A stretch of 64,000 nucleotides of DNA from Treponema sp. Its GTDB lineage: Bacteria; Spirochaetota; Spirochaetia; Treponematales; Treponemataceae. A model generated the notes under the pieces. The model was not told where the DNA came from and did not search any database. It saw only the letters and a list, made by a program, of their open reading frames with translations. Both the position numbers and the translations under genes were made by a program. Below are positions 16,441-25,642 of this stretch, piece after piece. Numbering within the stretch: position 1 is the stretch's first letter; each line of letters begins with the position of its first letter. Where the stretch lies: positions 1 through 64,000 of the forward strand of contig JAILEY010000037.1 of NCBI GenBank assembly GCA_024687165.1, given 5' to 3'.

Positions 16441-17309
16441 AAAATCCTATTATTTTATTGGAAAAGCACAGAATCAGAATCAGCAGATCTGAATCAAACA
16501 GACACGCAAAAAGAAACTGGAAGAAATTAAATCCGTCGTTTTCTCTTTCAAAGACAACGCTTTTTCTTTCTATAGTATTTTTGTTTCTTCCGCTTGTAGT
16601 AATTACTTTTTATTCGTTCAATGCATCAAAGAGTGCAAAGTTCACTGAATTTTCTTTTAGATGGTATTACAAGCTTTTTAATAAATCTGACCGTCTCTGG
16701 GATTCTGTAATAAACAGCGGGATTGTAGCTTTGTCTTCTGCTGCGGTTGCAACTGCACTTGGAACTCTCGCTTCTGTAGGAATATGCTGGTACAAGTTCC
16801 GCGGAAAAAATTACATTCAGTCTGTAAGCTTTCTGCCTATGGTTTTACCTGAAGTAATTATGGGACTTTCACTGCTTGTATTTTTTACATTCATAAAGCT
16901 TTCACTCGGGCTTGTAACAATTTTTGTGGCACATACAACCTTCTGTCTTCCGTTTGTTTATCTTATGGTAAGTGCTAGAATTGATGAGTTCGATTATTCT
17001 ATAATTGAAGCAAGTCACGATCTTGGTGCAAATGAAATACAGACTTTATTCAAAGTGATTATTCCTGCTATAATGCCTGGTATTCTTTCTGGTTTTGTAA
17101 TGAGCGTTACAATGTCTCTTGAAGATTATGTAATTACGTCTCTTGTTTCAGGACCTGGAAGTACAACGCTGCCGATTTACGTTTACTCGCTGATTAAATT
17201 CGGAGTAAGCCCTGTAATCAATGCGCTTTCTTTTGTACTTATTTTTGCAATCTGTACGATTACAATTCTCTTGCGTAACAGACTTAAATCTTTTGCCGCA
17301 AGCAGATAA
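16437..17309 (+). CDS. potC: Spermidine/putrescine ABC transporter permease PotC
   Basis: A 290-residue permease with six predicted helices and an EAA loop, IIEASHDLGANEIQTLFKVIIP region. An unusually long basic amino-terminal tail (about 35 residues rich in Arg, Lys and Ser) precedes the first helix. ATGA overlap with potB fixes the start. It forms the heterodimeric channel with PotB; substrate is delivered by PotD, encoded 15 bp downstream. Confidence 0.92.
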   Translation: MKNPIILLEKHRIRISRSESNRHAKRNWKKLNPSFSLSKTTLFLSIVFLFLPLVVITFYSFNASKSAKFTEFSFRWYYKLFNKSDRLWDSVINSGIVALSSAAVATALGTLASVGICWYKFRGKNYIQSVSFLPMVLPEVIMGLSLLVFFTFIKLSLGLVTIFVAHTTFCLPFVYLMVSARIDEFDYSIIEASHDLGANEIQTLFKVIIPAIMPGILSGFVMSVTMSLEDYVITSLVSGPGSTTLPIYVYSLIKFGVSPVINALSFVLIFAICTITILLRNRLKSFAASR

Positions 17310-17324
17310 AATATTTTTTGGAGT

Positions 17325-18371
17325 TTGAAAATGAAAAAGATTTTGGTTTTAACAGCTGCATTAATGTTGTTCTCTCTTCCGTTTGTTTCATGCAAAAAAA
17401 AGGAAAGAACTCTTTATCTTTACAACTGGACTTATTACACACCTGATGAAGTAATAGAAGATTTCCAGGAAGAATTTAACTGTGTTGTTAATGTAGACAG
17501 TTATGCTTCAAATGAAGACATGTATGCAAAGCTTCAGGCTGGTGCAGAAGGATATGATATCGTTGTGCCTTCACAGGACTTCTGTTCAATTATGATTGCT
17601 CAGGGAATGTTCCAGCCTCTTGATCAGTCAAAGATGACAAACAAGGTTCATATTAATCCAAAGGTTTTTGAAAAAGCAACTTACGATCCTGAAATGAAAT
17701 ATTGCTGTCCGTATTATTTTGGAGCTGCAGGTATTTCTGTAAATAAGCAGAAAGTAAATTTTGAATACGACAGAACATGGAATATTTTTGCAGACAAGAG
17801 ATTTAAGAAGCATGCAACAATGATGGATGATATGCGTGAAGTAATGGGGGATGCTCTTACTTACAACGGATGTGACGTTAACAGTCTTAAGGATTCAGAT
17901 CTTGCAAATGCAAAGAACTTGATTTCAAAAAGCTGGAAGCCAAATCTTCTTAAGTTTGATGCAGAAGGATTCGGAAAGTCTTTTGCAAACGGAGACGTAT
18001 GGCTTGCTCAGGGATATGCTGAAGTAATTTACGGTGAAGTTCCTGAAGAAGACTGGGAGTCTACAATCGACTTCTTTATTCCGGAAAACGGTGGACCTGC
18101 ATATCTTGACAGCATGTGTATTCTGAAGAATGCTCCAAATCCAGAGCTTGCAAACGAATTCATCAATTACATTCATCGCCCTGAAGTTTACGCAAAGTTC
18201 CTTGATGCATTCCATTTTCCATGCTTTGTAAATAAGGATGCAGCAGCATTTGTAAAGACAAAGCCGATGTATGAAGCTTCACAGATGGACAAGTGTACAC
18301 TCAAGATTGATCTTGGAGACGGTCTTGCAAAGTATGATTCAATCTGGCAGGACATTCGCTTTAAAGAATAA
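17325..18371 (+). CDS. potD: Spermidine/putrescine-binding lipoprotein PotD
   Basis: A 348-residue substrate-binding protein anchored as a lipoprotein: signal peptide MKMKKILVLTAALMLFSLPF, then lipobox VSC with a Lys-rich start (KKKERT). The family signature LYLYNWTYYTPDEVIEDF follows, with YDIVVPSQDF and the later LDSMCILKNAPNPELANEF. It captures polyamines in the periplasm and hands them to PotBC. TTGGAG precedes the ATG. The gene ends the pot operon, 19 bp before a strong terminator. Confidence 0.94.
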   Translation: MKMKKILVLTAALMLFSLPFVSCKKKERTLYLYNWTYYTPDEVIEDFQEEFNCVVNVDSYASNEDMYAKLQAGAEGYDIVVPSQDFCSIMIAQGMFQPLDQSKMTNKVHINPKVFEKATYDPEMKYCCPYYFGAAGISVNKQKVNFEYDRTWNIFADKRFKKHATMMDDMREVMGDALTYNGCDVNSLKDSDLANAKNLISKSWKPNLLKFDAEGFGKSFANGDVWLAQGYAEVIYGEVPEEDWESTIDFFIPENGGPAYLDSMCILKNAPNPELANEFINYIHRPEVYAKFLDAFHFPCFVNKDAAAFVKTKPMYEASQMDKCTLKIDLGDGLAKYDSIWQDIRFKE

Positions 18372-18390
18372 AATTCAGTGAGTTGATTTA

Positions 18391-18424
18391 AGTCGTATCC
18401 ATATTCGGGTACGGCTTTTTTTTT
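18391..18424 (+). terminator. Rho-independent terminator of potABCD
   Basis: AGTCGTATCC (18391-18400), six-base loop, GGGTACGGCT (18407-18416), then a run of T to 18424. The stem contains two G-U pairs. Confidence 0.88.
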
Positions 18425-18438
18425 GCTTTGAATTGTGG

Positions 18439-18450
18439 TAAACTCGCCTC
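18439..18450 (+). promoter_or_regulatory. -10-like element 6 nt before aroA ATG
   Basis: TAAACT (18439-18444) followed by CGCCTC and the ATG at 18451. No ribosome site. The -35 position falls in the T-run of the pot terminator and is poor. The same TAAACT plus six-base layout occurs before purN. Confidence 0.5.
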
Positions 18451-19818
18451 ATGAAAATTAAAACTACGAAAACAAATCTTTCAGGACATATCTCAGTTCC
18501 TGGTTCAAAATCACATACAATCCGTGCGCTTCTTCTTGCTTCCCTTGCAGATGGCGTTTCAAAAATTCACAATCCGCTTCCAAGTGCAGACTGTTTAAGT
18601 ACAAGTAAGGCAATTCCTCTTATCGGTGCTGAGGTTGATCTTGAAAAAGATACCTGGACTGTTCGTGGAGCTGGAGCAAAAGTACATCTTCCCGATAATG
18701 TTGTTGATGTAGGAAACTCAGGTTCGCTTTTGTATTTCATGTCGCCTATTGCTGCAACCTTTGACGGCTGGAGCATTTTTACAGGAGACGAAAGTATAAG
18801 ACGCCGCCCTGTTGCTCATGTTGTTGATGTTTTAAAACAGATGGGGGCAGAAGCTTATATTTCAGTTCCCGGGAAATCAACTTGTCCTATGATTATAAAA
18901 GGACCTGTAAACACAAGAAACAAAATCGTTACTGAAGGCTCTGTTTCAAGTCAGTATATTTCAGGTCTTATGATGGCAGCCAGCCGTATGAAGGGAACTT
19001 TAAAAATCGAACTTACAGATCCAAAAGAAACTCCATATCTTACGATGACACAGAAGTGGCTTGAAAGTGTTGGAATCAATGCAAGAATTTCTGAGGATTT
19101 TAAGCAGATTGAAGTTGACGGTCCTGTTCAGATTAAAGCTTTTGAAAAAACAATTCCAAGTGACTGGGAAGCAGTTGCCTTTCCTTTGATTGCGGCTCTT
19201 CTTGGAGATAGTGAAATTTGCATCGACAATGTTGATTCAAGCGGAACTCAGGGAGATGATGCGATTGTAGAAGTTTTAAAATCTGTCGGCGCAGACATTG
19301 AATGGAATAAGGATTCAGACACTCTTAAAGTTAAGGGTGGAAAAAGACTTACTACAGAAAATCTTGCGAACAAGGAACTTCATGTTAAACTTTCACCGTT
19401 CCCTGATGCAATCTGTGCACTTGCAGTAATTGCCTGTTTCATTGAAGGAACAACTTATTTTGAAGACTGCAGCGTTTGCCGTAAAAAGGAAACTGACAGA
19501 ATCAAGGTTTTAAAATCAGAACTTGGAAAGCTTGGTGCAGAAGTTGAAGAAGGCGAGGACTTTATGATTATTCACGGTCACTCTCCATTAAATGCAGACG
19601 GTTCGCGCAATGAAAAATTTATTCTTCATGGCGGTGAAGTTGACAGTTATCTTGATCATCGTGTTGCAATGAGTATGGCATGTTTTGGTCTTGGACTTGA
19701 TGAAGGTGAGCATGTTGTAATTAAAGATGCCGAATGCTGCTCCGTAAGCTTCCCTGATTTTTTTGAAGCAATGAAAAAACTCGGTGCAGGATTTGAAGAA
19801 ACTGAAAATGTCTGTTAA
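18451..19818 (+). CDS. aroA: 3-phosphoshikimate 1-carboxyvinyltransferase (EPSP synthase)
   Basis: A 455-residue enzyme of the shikimate pathway, joining PEP to shikimate-3-phosphate. Present: VPGSKSHTIRALLLASLAD (substrate-binding Lys, Ser, Arg), SIRRRPV, VSSQYISGLMMAA, FPDAI with the catalytic Asp, KKETDRIKVLKSEL and SYLDHRVAMSMA. Two places differ from the classical enzyme: the segment that usually reads NAGTAxR is GNSGSLLYF, with no arginine, and the lysine before the final FPDxFE motif is replaced (CCSVSFPDFFE). Similar changes occur in other non-class-I enzymes, so I take it as active but divergent. First gene of aroA-mraY-fabF. Confidence 0.9.
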   Translation: MKIKTTKTNLSGHISVPGSKSHTIRALLLASLADGVSKIHNPLPSADCLSTSKAIPLIGAEVDLEKDTWTVRGAGAKVHLPDNVVDVGNSGSLLYFMSPIAATFDGWSIFTGDESIRRRPVAHVVDVLKQMGAEAYISVPGKSTCPMIIKGPVNTRNKIVTEGSVSSQYISGLMMAASRMKGTLKIELTDPKETPYLTMTQKWLESVGINARISEDFKQIEVDGPVQIKAFEKTIPSDWEAVAFPLIAALLGDSEICIDNVDSSGTQGDDAIVEVLKSVGADIEWNKDSDTLKVKGGKRLTTENLANKELHVKLSPFPDAICALAVIACFIEGTTYFEDCSVCRKKETDRIKVLKSELGKLGAEVEEGEDFMIIHGHSPLNADGSRNEKFILHGGEVDSYLDHRVAMSMACFGLGLDEGEHVVIKDAECCSVSFPDFFEAMKKLGAGFEETENVC

Positions 19819-19850
19819 ACTTTAAGTATTATTTTTTCTGGGGATAAAAA

Positions 19851-20921
19851 ATGATTTACTACCTTGGTGATTATCTGATGGGATCTTTTGGTCCTGCTCG
19901 TCTTTTGCAGTCGTATGGTGTTCTTGCAATACTTGTGCTTTATGTTGGATTTTTCCTTTCGAGATTTATTATTCCAAAACTTTACAAGTATCTTCCAAGT
20001 GACAGAGGCCGCGAATTTACTCTTACAAAGGAAGCTGCAAAAGGTAAGCCTACAGGTTCTGGTGTTGTATTCATTTCGCTTTTTGTAATTCTTTGTGTTC
20101 TTTTTATTCCTCTTGATTTTCTTCAAGCTGGAATTTTGATTCTTACATGGCTTATGATGCTTACAGGTTTTCTTGATGACAGAAGTGACGGCGGCTGGGG
20201 AGAATATCTTAAGGCATTCCTTGATCTTGTTGTTACAGTTGCTGCTGCCGTACTGATGGCTTATTGTCTTTCAAAAAATTCTGCAGACGGAAAACTTTAT
20301 TTCTGGATTCCGTTTATTTCAAAATTTATTGCCGTACCTTTCTGGCTTTATGTTGTAATCACTGTGATTATGCTCTGGGTTTCAGTAAATACTACAAACT
20401 GTACGGATGGTGTTGACGGCTTGAGTTCTTCTCTTGTTCTGATCGGTTTGTTTACAATGGCAATTCTTTTTTATGCAGTACTTGGACACAAAGATATTTC
20501 AGCATATCTTCTTGTTCCTCACATTGCGGACGGAGCTTCATGGGCTTTGATGACTTTCTGCCTTTCTGGTGTTTTGATGGGCTACTTGTGGCACAATGCA
20601 TTCCCGAGTTCAGTTTTGATGGGAGACGCAGGAAGTCGTGCACTTGGTTTTTATATCGGTGTGTGCGTTATGATCAGCGGAAATCCATTCTTATTTCTTG
20701 CAACCTCTTCAATAATTTTTATAAACGGTGGAGTAGGGCTTCTTAAAGTTGCACTCAAAAGATTTTTCCACATCTGCATTTTTGAAAACGTAAGGTTCCC
20801 TCTTCATGATCATATGCGTAAAAACAGAGGCTGGTCACCGACTCAGGTTCTTGTAAAATTTTTTATGATTCAGCTTATGATTACTGTTGCCCTTCTGGGT
20901 ATTTTCTTTAAGATCAGATAA
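19851..20921 (+). CDS. mraY: Phospho-N-acetylmuramoyl-pentapeptide transferase MraY
   Basis: A 356-residue, roughly ten-helix membrane enzyme that makes lipid I from UDP-MurNAc-pentapeptide and undecaprenyl phosphate. Key motifs are GKPTGSGVVFI, FLDDRSDGG (catalytic Asp pair), NTTNCTDGVDGLSS and the WHNAFPSSVLMGDAGSRALG loop. It lies 32 bp after aroA and 2 bp before fabF, with no division or other murein genes nearby, unlike the usual dcw cluster location. The insertion around GHKDISAYLLVPHIADG is longer than in E. coli MraY. Confidence 0.92.
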   Translation: MIYYLGDYLMGSFGPARLLQSYGVLAILVLYVGFFLSRFIIPKLYKYLPSDRGREFTLTKEAAKGKPTGSGVVFISLFVILCVLFIPLDFLQAGILILTWLMMLTGFLDDRSDGGWGEYLKAFLDLVVTVAAAVLMAYCLSKNSADGKLYFWIPFISKFIAVPFWLYVVITVIMLWVSVNTTNCTDGVDGLSSSLVLIGLFTMAILFYAVLGHKDISAYLLVPHIADGASWALMTFCLSGVLMGYLWHNAFPSSVLMGDAGSRALGFYIGVCVMISGNPFLFLATSSIIFINGGVGLLKVALKRFFHICIFENVRFPLHDHMRKNRGWSPTQVLVKFFMIQLMITVALLGIFFKIR

Positions 20922-20923
20922 AA

Positions 20924-22168
20924 ATGGTTCTTTCAAAAAGACGTGTTGTTGTAACTGGTATCGGCTGTGTTTCTCCACTTGGAAATTCTGCAGAAGAAAC
21001 ATGGAAGAATGTCAGGGATGGCAAAAGTGGAATCAGCAGTATTACTCTCTTTGATGCTTCAACTTGTCCTGTACAGATTGCTGCGGAAGTAAAGAATTTT
21101 GATCCGTGTGATTTTGGAATTGAAAAAACTCAGCTTAGAAAAATGGCACGCTTTTCAAAGTTTGCAGTTGCTGCAAGTATTCAGGCTGTTGAAGATGCAG
21201 GGTACACAAGAGAAAATTTCTTCGAAACAAATTCCGGAGTTATCATCGGAAATTGTGTCGGTGGAATGGATGTTGCTGAAAGAAGCCTCGTAAAATTTGT
21301 TCAGACGGATTTTGATTATTCAAGAATTCCTCCACTTACAACACCGCTTATGCTTTCATGCGAATGTTCTTCTGATGTGTGTATGCATTTTAATCTCCAT
21401 GGCTTTTCAAGAGCAGTTAATACGGCTTGTGCTTCAGGAACAGATGCAATCGGAAATGCGTTTGATAGTATACGTCTTGGCAGATGTGATGTCTGTCTTG
21501 CCGGTGGAACTGAAGCCAGTATAGATTTTTTTGATATTGCAAGTTACTATCAGCTTTCGGCTCTTACAAAAACCTGTATAAAACCTTTTGATGCTTCCAG
21601 AGATGGTTTTGTTGTTGGTGAAGGCTCGTGTATGCTTGTTCTTGAAGAATATCAGCATGCGGTAAACAGAGGTGCGAAAATCTATGCGGAAATAATCGGA
21701 TACGGCTCTTCCTGTGATGCGTATCATATTACAAGTCAGCGTACAGATGGTTCTACACAAGCTCTTGCTTTTGAAGCTGCATTAAAGGAAGCAGAAATTT
21801 CTCCTGAAGATATTCAGTATTATAATGCTCACGGAACTGCTACAATCGTTAATGATCTTGCTGAATCAAACATGCTGAAAAAAGTTTTTAAGAAGCATGC
21901 AAAAAATCTCAGTATCTCTTCTACAAAAAGTATGACGGGGCATATGCTTGGGGCTGCAGGTGCAATTGAAACAATGTTCTGTATAAAATCAATTGAAGAT
22001 AATTTTGTTCCGCCAACAATCAATCTTTCAAATCCAGATACTGAAGGCGGATGTGATTTGAACTACACTGCGAACACAGGATTTTCAAAAGAGATTTCAG
22101 TTGCTACAAACGGATCTTTCGGATTCGGTGGACACAACAGCTGTCTCATTCTCCGCAAGGCAGATTAG
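20924..22168 (+). CDS. fabF: Beta-ketoacyl-[ACP] synthase II
   Basis: A 414-residue condensing enzyme of fatty-acid elongation. The Cys-His-His triad is visible: NTACASGTDAIG (Cys near residue 169), NAHGTATIVND and KSMTGHMLGAAGA, plus the terminal GFGGHNSCLILRK. It begins 2 bp after mraY and has no promoter of its own, so it is probably cotranscribed with aroA and mraY. It converges with tsaD with a 2-bp gap. Confidence 0.94.
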   Translation: MVLSKRRVVVTGIGCVSPLGNSAEETWKNVRDGKSGISSITLFDASTCPVQIAAEVKNFDPCDFGIEKTQLRKMARFSKFAVAASIQAVEDAGYTRENFFETNSGVIIGNCVGGMDVAERSLVKFVQTDFDYSRIPPLTTPLMLSCECSSDVCMHFNLHGFSRAVNTACASGTDAIGNAFDSIRLGRCDVCLAGGTEASIDFFDIASYYQLSALTKTCIKPFDASRDGFVVGEGSCMLVLEEYQHAVNRGAKIYAEIIGYGSSCDAYHITSQRTDGSTQALAFEAALKEAEISPEDIQYYNAHGTATIVNDLAESNMLKKVFKKHAKNLSISSTKSMTGHMLGAAGAIETMFCIKSIEDNFVPPTINLSNPDTEGGCDLNYTANTGFSKEISVATNGSFGFGGHNSCLILRKAD

Positions 22169-22170
22169 TT

Positions 22171-23208
22171 TTATCTTCTTCCAAAAGCTTCAAGATTTGC
22201 AAGTCCTCTTTTAAACTGAGGAATTCTTGCGCATGCCGTTGTATTGAGCGGACTTGTCTCACCGCGTTTTAAGAAATGATATGCAACTCCTGCAATCATC
22301 GCACCGTTGTCTCCGCAGAGTTTGAGCGGCGGGAAAATGCAGTTAAGTTCTGTGTGTTCAGCGAGCATTGCACGAAGTCTTGAATTTGCTGCAACACCGC
22401 CTCCTGCAACAACAGTTGTAAGCCCTGTATCTTTTACTGCACGAAGCAGTCTTGAAACAAGAGTTTTGCATGCAGTTTCCTGGAAAGAAGCCGCAATGTT
22501 TGCTGTTGTTTTTTCGTAGCCTTCATTAAGGAAAGAATCAGATTGGTGAATTACAGCAGTTTTAAGTCCACTGAAAGAAACATCATATCTGTGCTCACCC
22601 TTATCCATTTTTGGAGTAGGGAAACTGAATGCTTTTGCGTCTCCTTCCTGTGCAAGCTTGTCTATAATCACTCCTCCCGGATACCCGAGATCATAATATT
22701 TTGCAACTTTATCAAATGCTTCTCCAACACTGTCATCGATTGTTGTGCCGAGAACTTCAAGATCATCAAAGCTGTTTACTTTTGCAATAATGCTGTGTCC
22801 TCCTGAAACTAAAAGTCCAAGATAAGGATACTGAATGTCGTTTGCAAGATGTGCTGCGTACATGTGACCGAGCATATGGTTTACTGCAAAAAAAGGTTTG
22901 TTTGCTGACCATGCGAGAGTTTTTGCAAATGTGAGTCCTACAAGAAGTGAACCCATGAGTCCTGGTCTGTTTGTTGCGGCAATTGCATCAACCTGATCTA
23001 AAGTCATGTTTGCTTCTGCAAGTGCCTGACGTACAACAGGAAGAATCCATTCGGCATGTTTGCGGCTTGCGATTTCAGGAACAACTCCCTTGTATACCTG
23101 ATGAAAAGGAATCTGTGTTGCGACAACGTTGCTTATGATGTTGTGACCGTCTTCTACGATTGCACATGCTGTTTCATCACAGCTGGATTCAATTCCCAAA
23201 ACTTTCAT
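22171..23208 (-). CDS. tsaD: tRNA N6-adenosine threonylcarbamoyltransferase TsaD
   Basis: A 345-residue Kae1/TsaD enzyme that transfers threonylcarbamoyl to A37 of ANN-decoding tRNAs. It has VLGIESSCDETACAIV, the metal-binding HMLGHMYAAHL pair of histidines, LLVSGGHSII, FSGLKTAVIH and VVAGGGVAANSRLR. The ATG follows AGAGGA, 15 bp after the deacetylase-like gene. Its product is further modified by TcdA (5468-6244), so both steps of ct6A synthesis are encoded in this window. Confidence 0.96.
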   Translation of the reverse strand: MKVLGIESSCDETACAIVEDGHNIISNVVATQIPFHQVYKGVVPEIASRKHAEWILPVVRQALAEANMTLDQVDAIAATNRPGLMGSLLVGLTFAKTLAWSANKPFFAVNHMLGHMYAAHLANDIQYPYLGLLVSGGHSIIAKVNSFDDLEVLGTTIDDSVGEAFDKVAKYYDLGYPGGVIIDKLAQEGDAKAFSFPTPKMDKGEHRYDVSFSGLKTAVIHQSDSFLNEGYEKTTANIAASFQETACKTLVSRLLRAVKDTGLTTVVAGGGVAANSRLRAMLAEHTELNCIFPPLKLCGDNGAMIAGVAYHFLKRGETSPLNTTACARIPQFKRGLANLEAFGRR

Positions 23209-23223
23209 ATTTATCCTCTTTAG

Positions 23224-24411
23224 TTACTTCTTCATTTTAGAAGGAGTTGTAAACTTATAACCTTTTTTTATCATCAGCGGGTACATTTCTTTCAAAAGTG
23301 AAGGAAGAATGTTTGCGCTTTTATCTACATGACCGATTACAATTGCACTGCCATGTTTGTTTGCATATTCAAGAGATTCAAGAATCCTCTTCAGTTCTGC
23401 TTCTCTTGTTGTTTCATTGTCTATGTAAGGACCTGCTTTTTCATAGATTGTCATGTCTCTTTCAAGAGCGGCCTGAGGTGCCATTGTCTGTGCGCTTGTT
23501 CTGCTGTCAAGAAAATATATTCCTTTTTCAAGACATACATCAAGTACCGCACCGATTCTAAATACATCTTCTGTTACTTCGCTTCCTTCGTGATTATTAA
23601 GTCCTTTTACGCCGGGACCAAGTTCATTAAGATTTTCTCTAACAATCTGATAGATCTGTTCAAAGCTCATATCAACTGTAATTTTTCCAGGCCCAGGATC
23701 CATGCTGTGATTCTTTGACTGCATCGGCTGGTGAAGTATAAGTTCCTTTCCCGAGCTTAGTACAAGCTGTGCACTTTCTTTTGTCTGTGAAAGTTTTGGA
23801 AGAACAGCGATTGTCAGCGGAATTTCAAGACTTGTGTATTTTTTCAAATTTGCAGCACTTCTTCCTGCGTCATCAATTATGATTGCAATTGTTGCATTGT
23901 TTCGTGCTTGGGGAATATTGAACTGTGGCTTAGGTTCTGGTTTTGCTACGCTGATTTTTGATTCTTTATTTTCTTTTTCAGTTTTTTGCTGAGCTGTAAC
24001 ATTCTTTTTTTCTTCTTTTGGTTTTGCTGCAGATGATGGTTTATCTTCCTTCGGCTTTGATGATGAAGTTTTTGGAGGCTCTTTTTGTTTTAAATCAGTT
24101 GTATTTTTTTTGCTGCTATTTTTATCTGTATGTTTTGAGGTGTCTTTGTTTTTTAAGCTTGAGACATTTTTTGATTTTTCCGCTTTCGGAGGTTCTTTGT
24201 AAACTGTCTGAGTTTCATTAGCCGGAGTTTGTTTTTTGGGTGTTGAAAGAACGAATGATGCTGCAAGAATCAGTGCGCAGACAAAAACAATAATACCTGT
24301 AAGAAAAATAACTTTTCCTGAATCAAGCTTTACCTTAGGCTTTCGTCTGCGAGTAGTTTTCCTTTTTTTAGTAGTCGTAGATTTACGGCTGGTTTTCCTT
24401 TTCACCGGCAT
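23224..24411 (-). CDS. Divergent polysaccharide deacetylase-like membrane protein (YibQ family)
   Basis: A 395-residue protein. Residues 1-26 are extremely basic, followed by one membrane helix (VIFLTGIIVFVCALILAASF) and a long Lys/Ser/Thr/Pro-rich low-complexity linker up to about residue 165. The rest is the DUF610/YibQ 'divergent polysaccharide deacetylase' domain: ATIAIIIDDAGRSAANL, ELILHQPMQS, GLNNHEGSEVT and FLDSRTSAQT. This points to a cell-envelope location with the domain in the periplasm. Enzymatic activity of the family is not well established. It is upstream of tsaD in one unit. Confidence 0.8.
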   Translation of the reverse strand: MPVKRKTSRKSTTTKKRKTTRRRKPKVKLDSGKVIFLTGIIVFVCALILAASFVLSTPKKQTPANETQTVYKEPPKAEKSKNVSSLKNKDTSKHTDKNSSKKNTTDLKQKEPPKTSSSKPKEDKPSSAAKPKEEKKNVTAQQKTEKENKESKISVAKPEPKPQFNIPQARNNATIAIIIDDAGRSAANLKKYTSLEIPLTIAVLPKLSQTKESAQLVLSSGKELILHQPMQSKNHSMDPGPGKITVDMSFEQIYQIVRENLNELGPGVKGLNNHEGSEVTEDVFRIGAVLDVCLEKGIYFLDSRTSAQTMAPQAALERDMTIYEKAGPYIDNETTREAELKRILESLEYANKHGSAIVIGHVDKSANILPSLLKEMYPLMIKKGYKFTTPSKMKK

Positions 24412-24492
24412 GGCTTACACATTAAACTTGAAAATAATTTTTAGAAAAAAACAAATGGAAAGTAAAACTTTACATTCGTTTTTATCCATATC

Positions 24493-24532
24493 TTTTTTAA
24501 ATTCAATGTCTTTAGACATTGAATTTAAAAAA
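24493..24532. repeat. Perfect 18-bp stem hairpin over the ychF stop codon
   Basis: TTTTTTAAATTCAATGTC (24493-24510), four-base loop TTTA, then its exact reverse complement (24515-24532). One arm is the last six sense codons of ychF (FFKFNV) and the other lies beyond the stop. No T-run follows outside the stem on the ychF strand, so it is not a textbook terminator, though it may still stop or protect the transcript. Confidence 0.75.
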
Positions 24533-25642
24533 GATCACATCTCCGTCCTGAACAACGTATTCTTTTCCTTCCTGTCTGTATTTACCTGCAGACTTGATTG
24601 CTGCTTCAGACTTCAATGCACGAAGATCATCAATTGAGTAACATTCAGCTTTAATAAATCCCTTTTCAAAATCTGTGTGGATTACACCGGCTGCCTGTGG
24701 AGCTTTGTCTCCTGCGTGAATAGTCCATGCTCGGCATTCATCAGGTCCGCCTGTAAAGAATGTGCGAAGTCCCATCAGGTGGTAAACTGTGCGTGCAAGA
24801 ACTGTGAGTCCGCTTTCTTTAAGTCCTACTGAATCCATGAATTCTTTTTTGTCTGCTTCGTCTGTGATGTCGCTCAAATCAGATTCAAACTTTCCGCAGA
24901 TTACAAGAATTTCGCTCTTCTGTTCTTCTGCAATTTTTCTTACAGTTTCAACGTAATCATTTGTTCCTGCTGCGATTGTGTCTTCATCGATGTTACATAC
25001 AAAAACCTGAGGCTTAATTGTAAGAAGGTGAAGATCATAGATTGCTGCTTTTTCTTCATCAGAAAGCTCTGCCATGCGCGCACATTTTCCTTCCATGAGC
25101 AGTGGCTTGATTTTTTCTATTGCGCTGAAATATGGAGCAAGACGTTTTTCTTCATCTTTTCCCATTGCACGAATCTGCTTTGTAATTTTTTCTGCACGCT
25201 TTTCGATTGTATCAAGATCAGCCTGTGCAAGCTCAAAGTTGATTGTAAGGATGTCGCTTAAAGGATCGATTGGAGCTTCTGTTTTTGCATCATCACGTAC
25301 ATGCTGAATATCCGGATTGTCAAAGCATCTTACAACGTGAGCAATAACTGCAGTTTCGCGGATGTTTGCAAGGAATTTATTTCCAAGACCTTCACCCTGA
25401 CTTGCACCTTTGATGAGGCCTGCAATATCAACAAAATCAACTGTTGCAGGAACTTTCTTTTTAGGTTCAAAAATGGAACACATGAAGTCAAGGCGTTCAT
25501 CAGGAAGATCAACAATTCCTACGTTTGGATCGATTGTACAGAACGGATAATTTGCTGCTTCTGCCGGTGCTTTTGTAAGTGCACTGAAGATTGTTGATTT
25601 ACCTACGTTTGGAAGTCCGACGATTCCACATGTCAATTTCAT
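24512..25642 (-). CDS. ychF: Redox-regulated ATPase YchF/Obg-like
   Basis: A 376-residue P-loop NTPase of the YchF/OLA1 family. GLPNVGKSTIFSALT is Walker A, DIAGLIKGASQGEGLGNKFL the switch region, and the carboxy-terminal TGS-like domain ends QDGDVIFFKFNV as usual. The NIDE in place of NKxD matches the ATP preference known for this family. It associates with ribosomes and responds to oxidative stress in other bacteria. AAGGAA precedes the ATG. The last codons form one arm of a perfect hairpin with the sequence after the stop. Confidence 0.95.
   Translation of the reverse strand: MKLTCGIVGLPNVGKSTIFSALTKAPAEAANYPFCTIDPNVGIVDLPDERLDFMCSIFEPKKKVPATVDFVDIAGLIKGASQGEGLGNKFLANIRETAVIAHVVRCFDNPDIQHVRDDAKTEAPIDPLSDILTINFELAQADLDTIEKRAEKITKQIRAMGKDEEKRLAPYFSAIEKIKPLLMEGKCARMAELSDEEKAAIYDLHLLTIKPQVFVCNIDEDTIAAGTNDYVETVRKIAEEQKSEILVICGKFESDLSDITDEADKKEFMDSVGLKESGLTVLARTVYHLMGLRTFFTGGPDECRAWTIHAGDKAPQAAGVIHTDFEKGFIKAECYSIDDLRALKSEAAIKSAGKYRQEGKEYVVQDGDVIFFKFNV

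Noticed and set aside
19815-20126. Antisense 103-codon ORF rich in Lys/Asn opposite mraY
   Set aside because: It is the complement of a real, motif-bearing gene, has no ribosome site, and its composition is that expected of an antisense frame.
24493-24532. Rho-independent terminator for ychF
   Set aside because: The stem is perfect but the T-tract is in the 5' arm, not after the hairpin.
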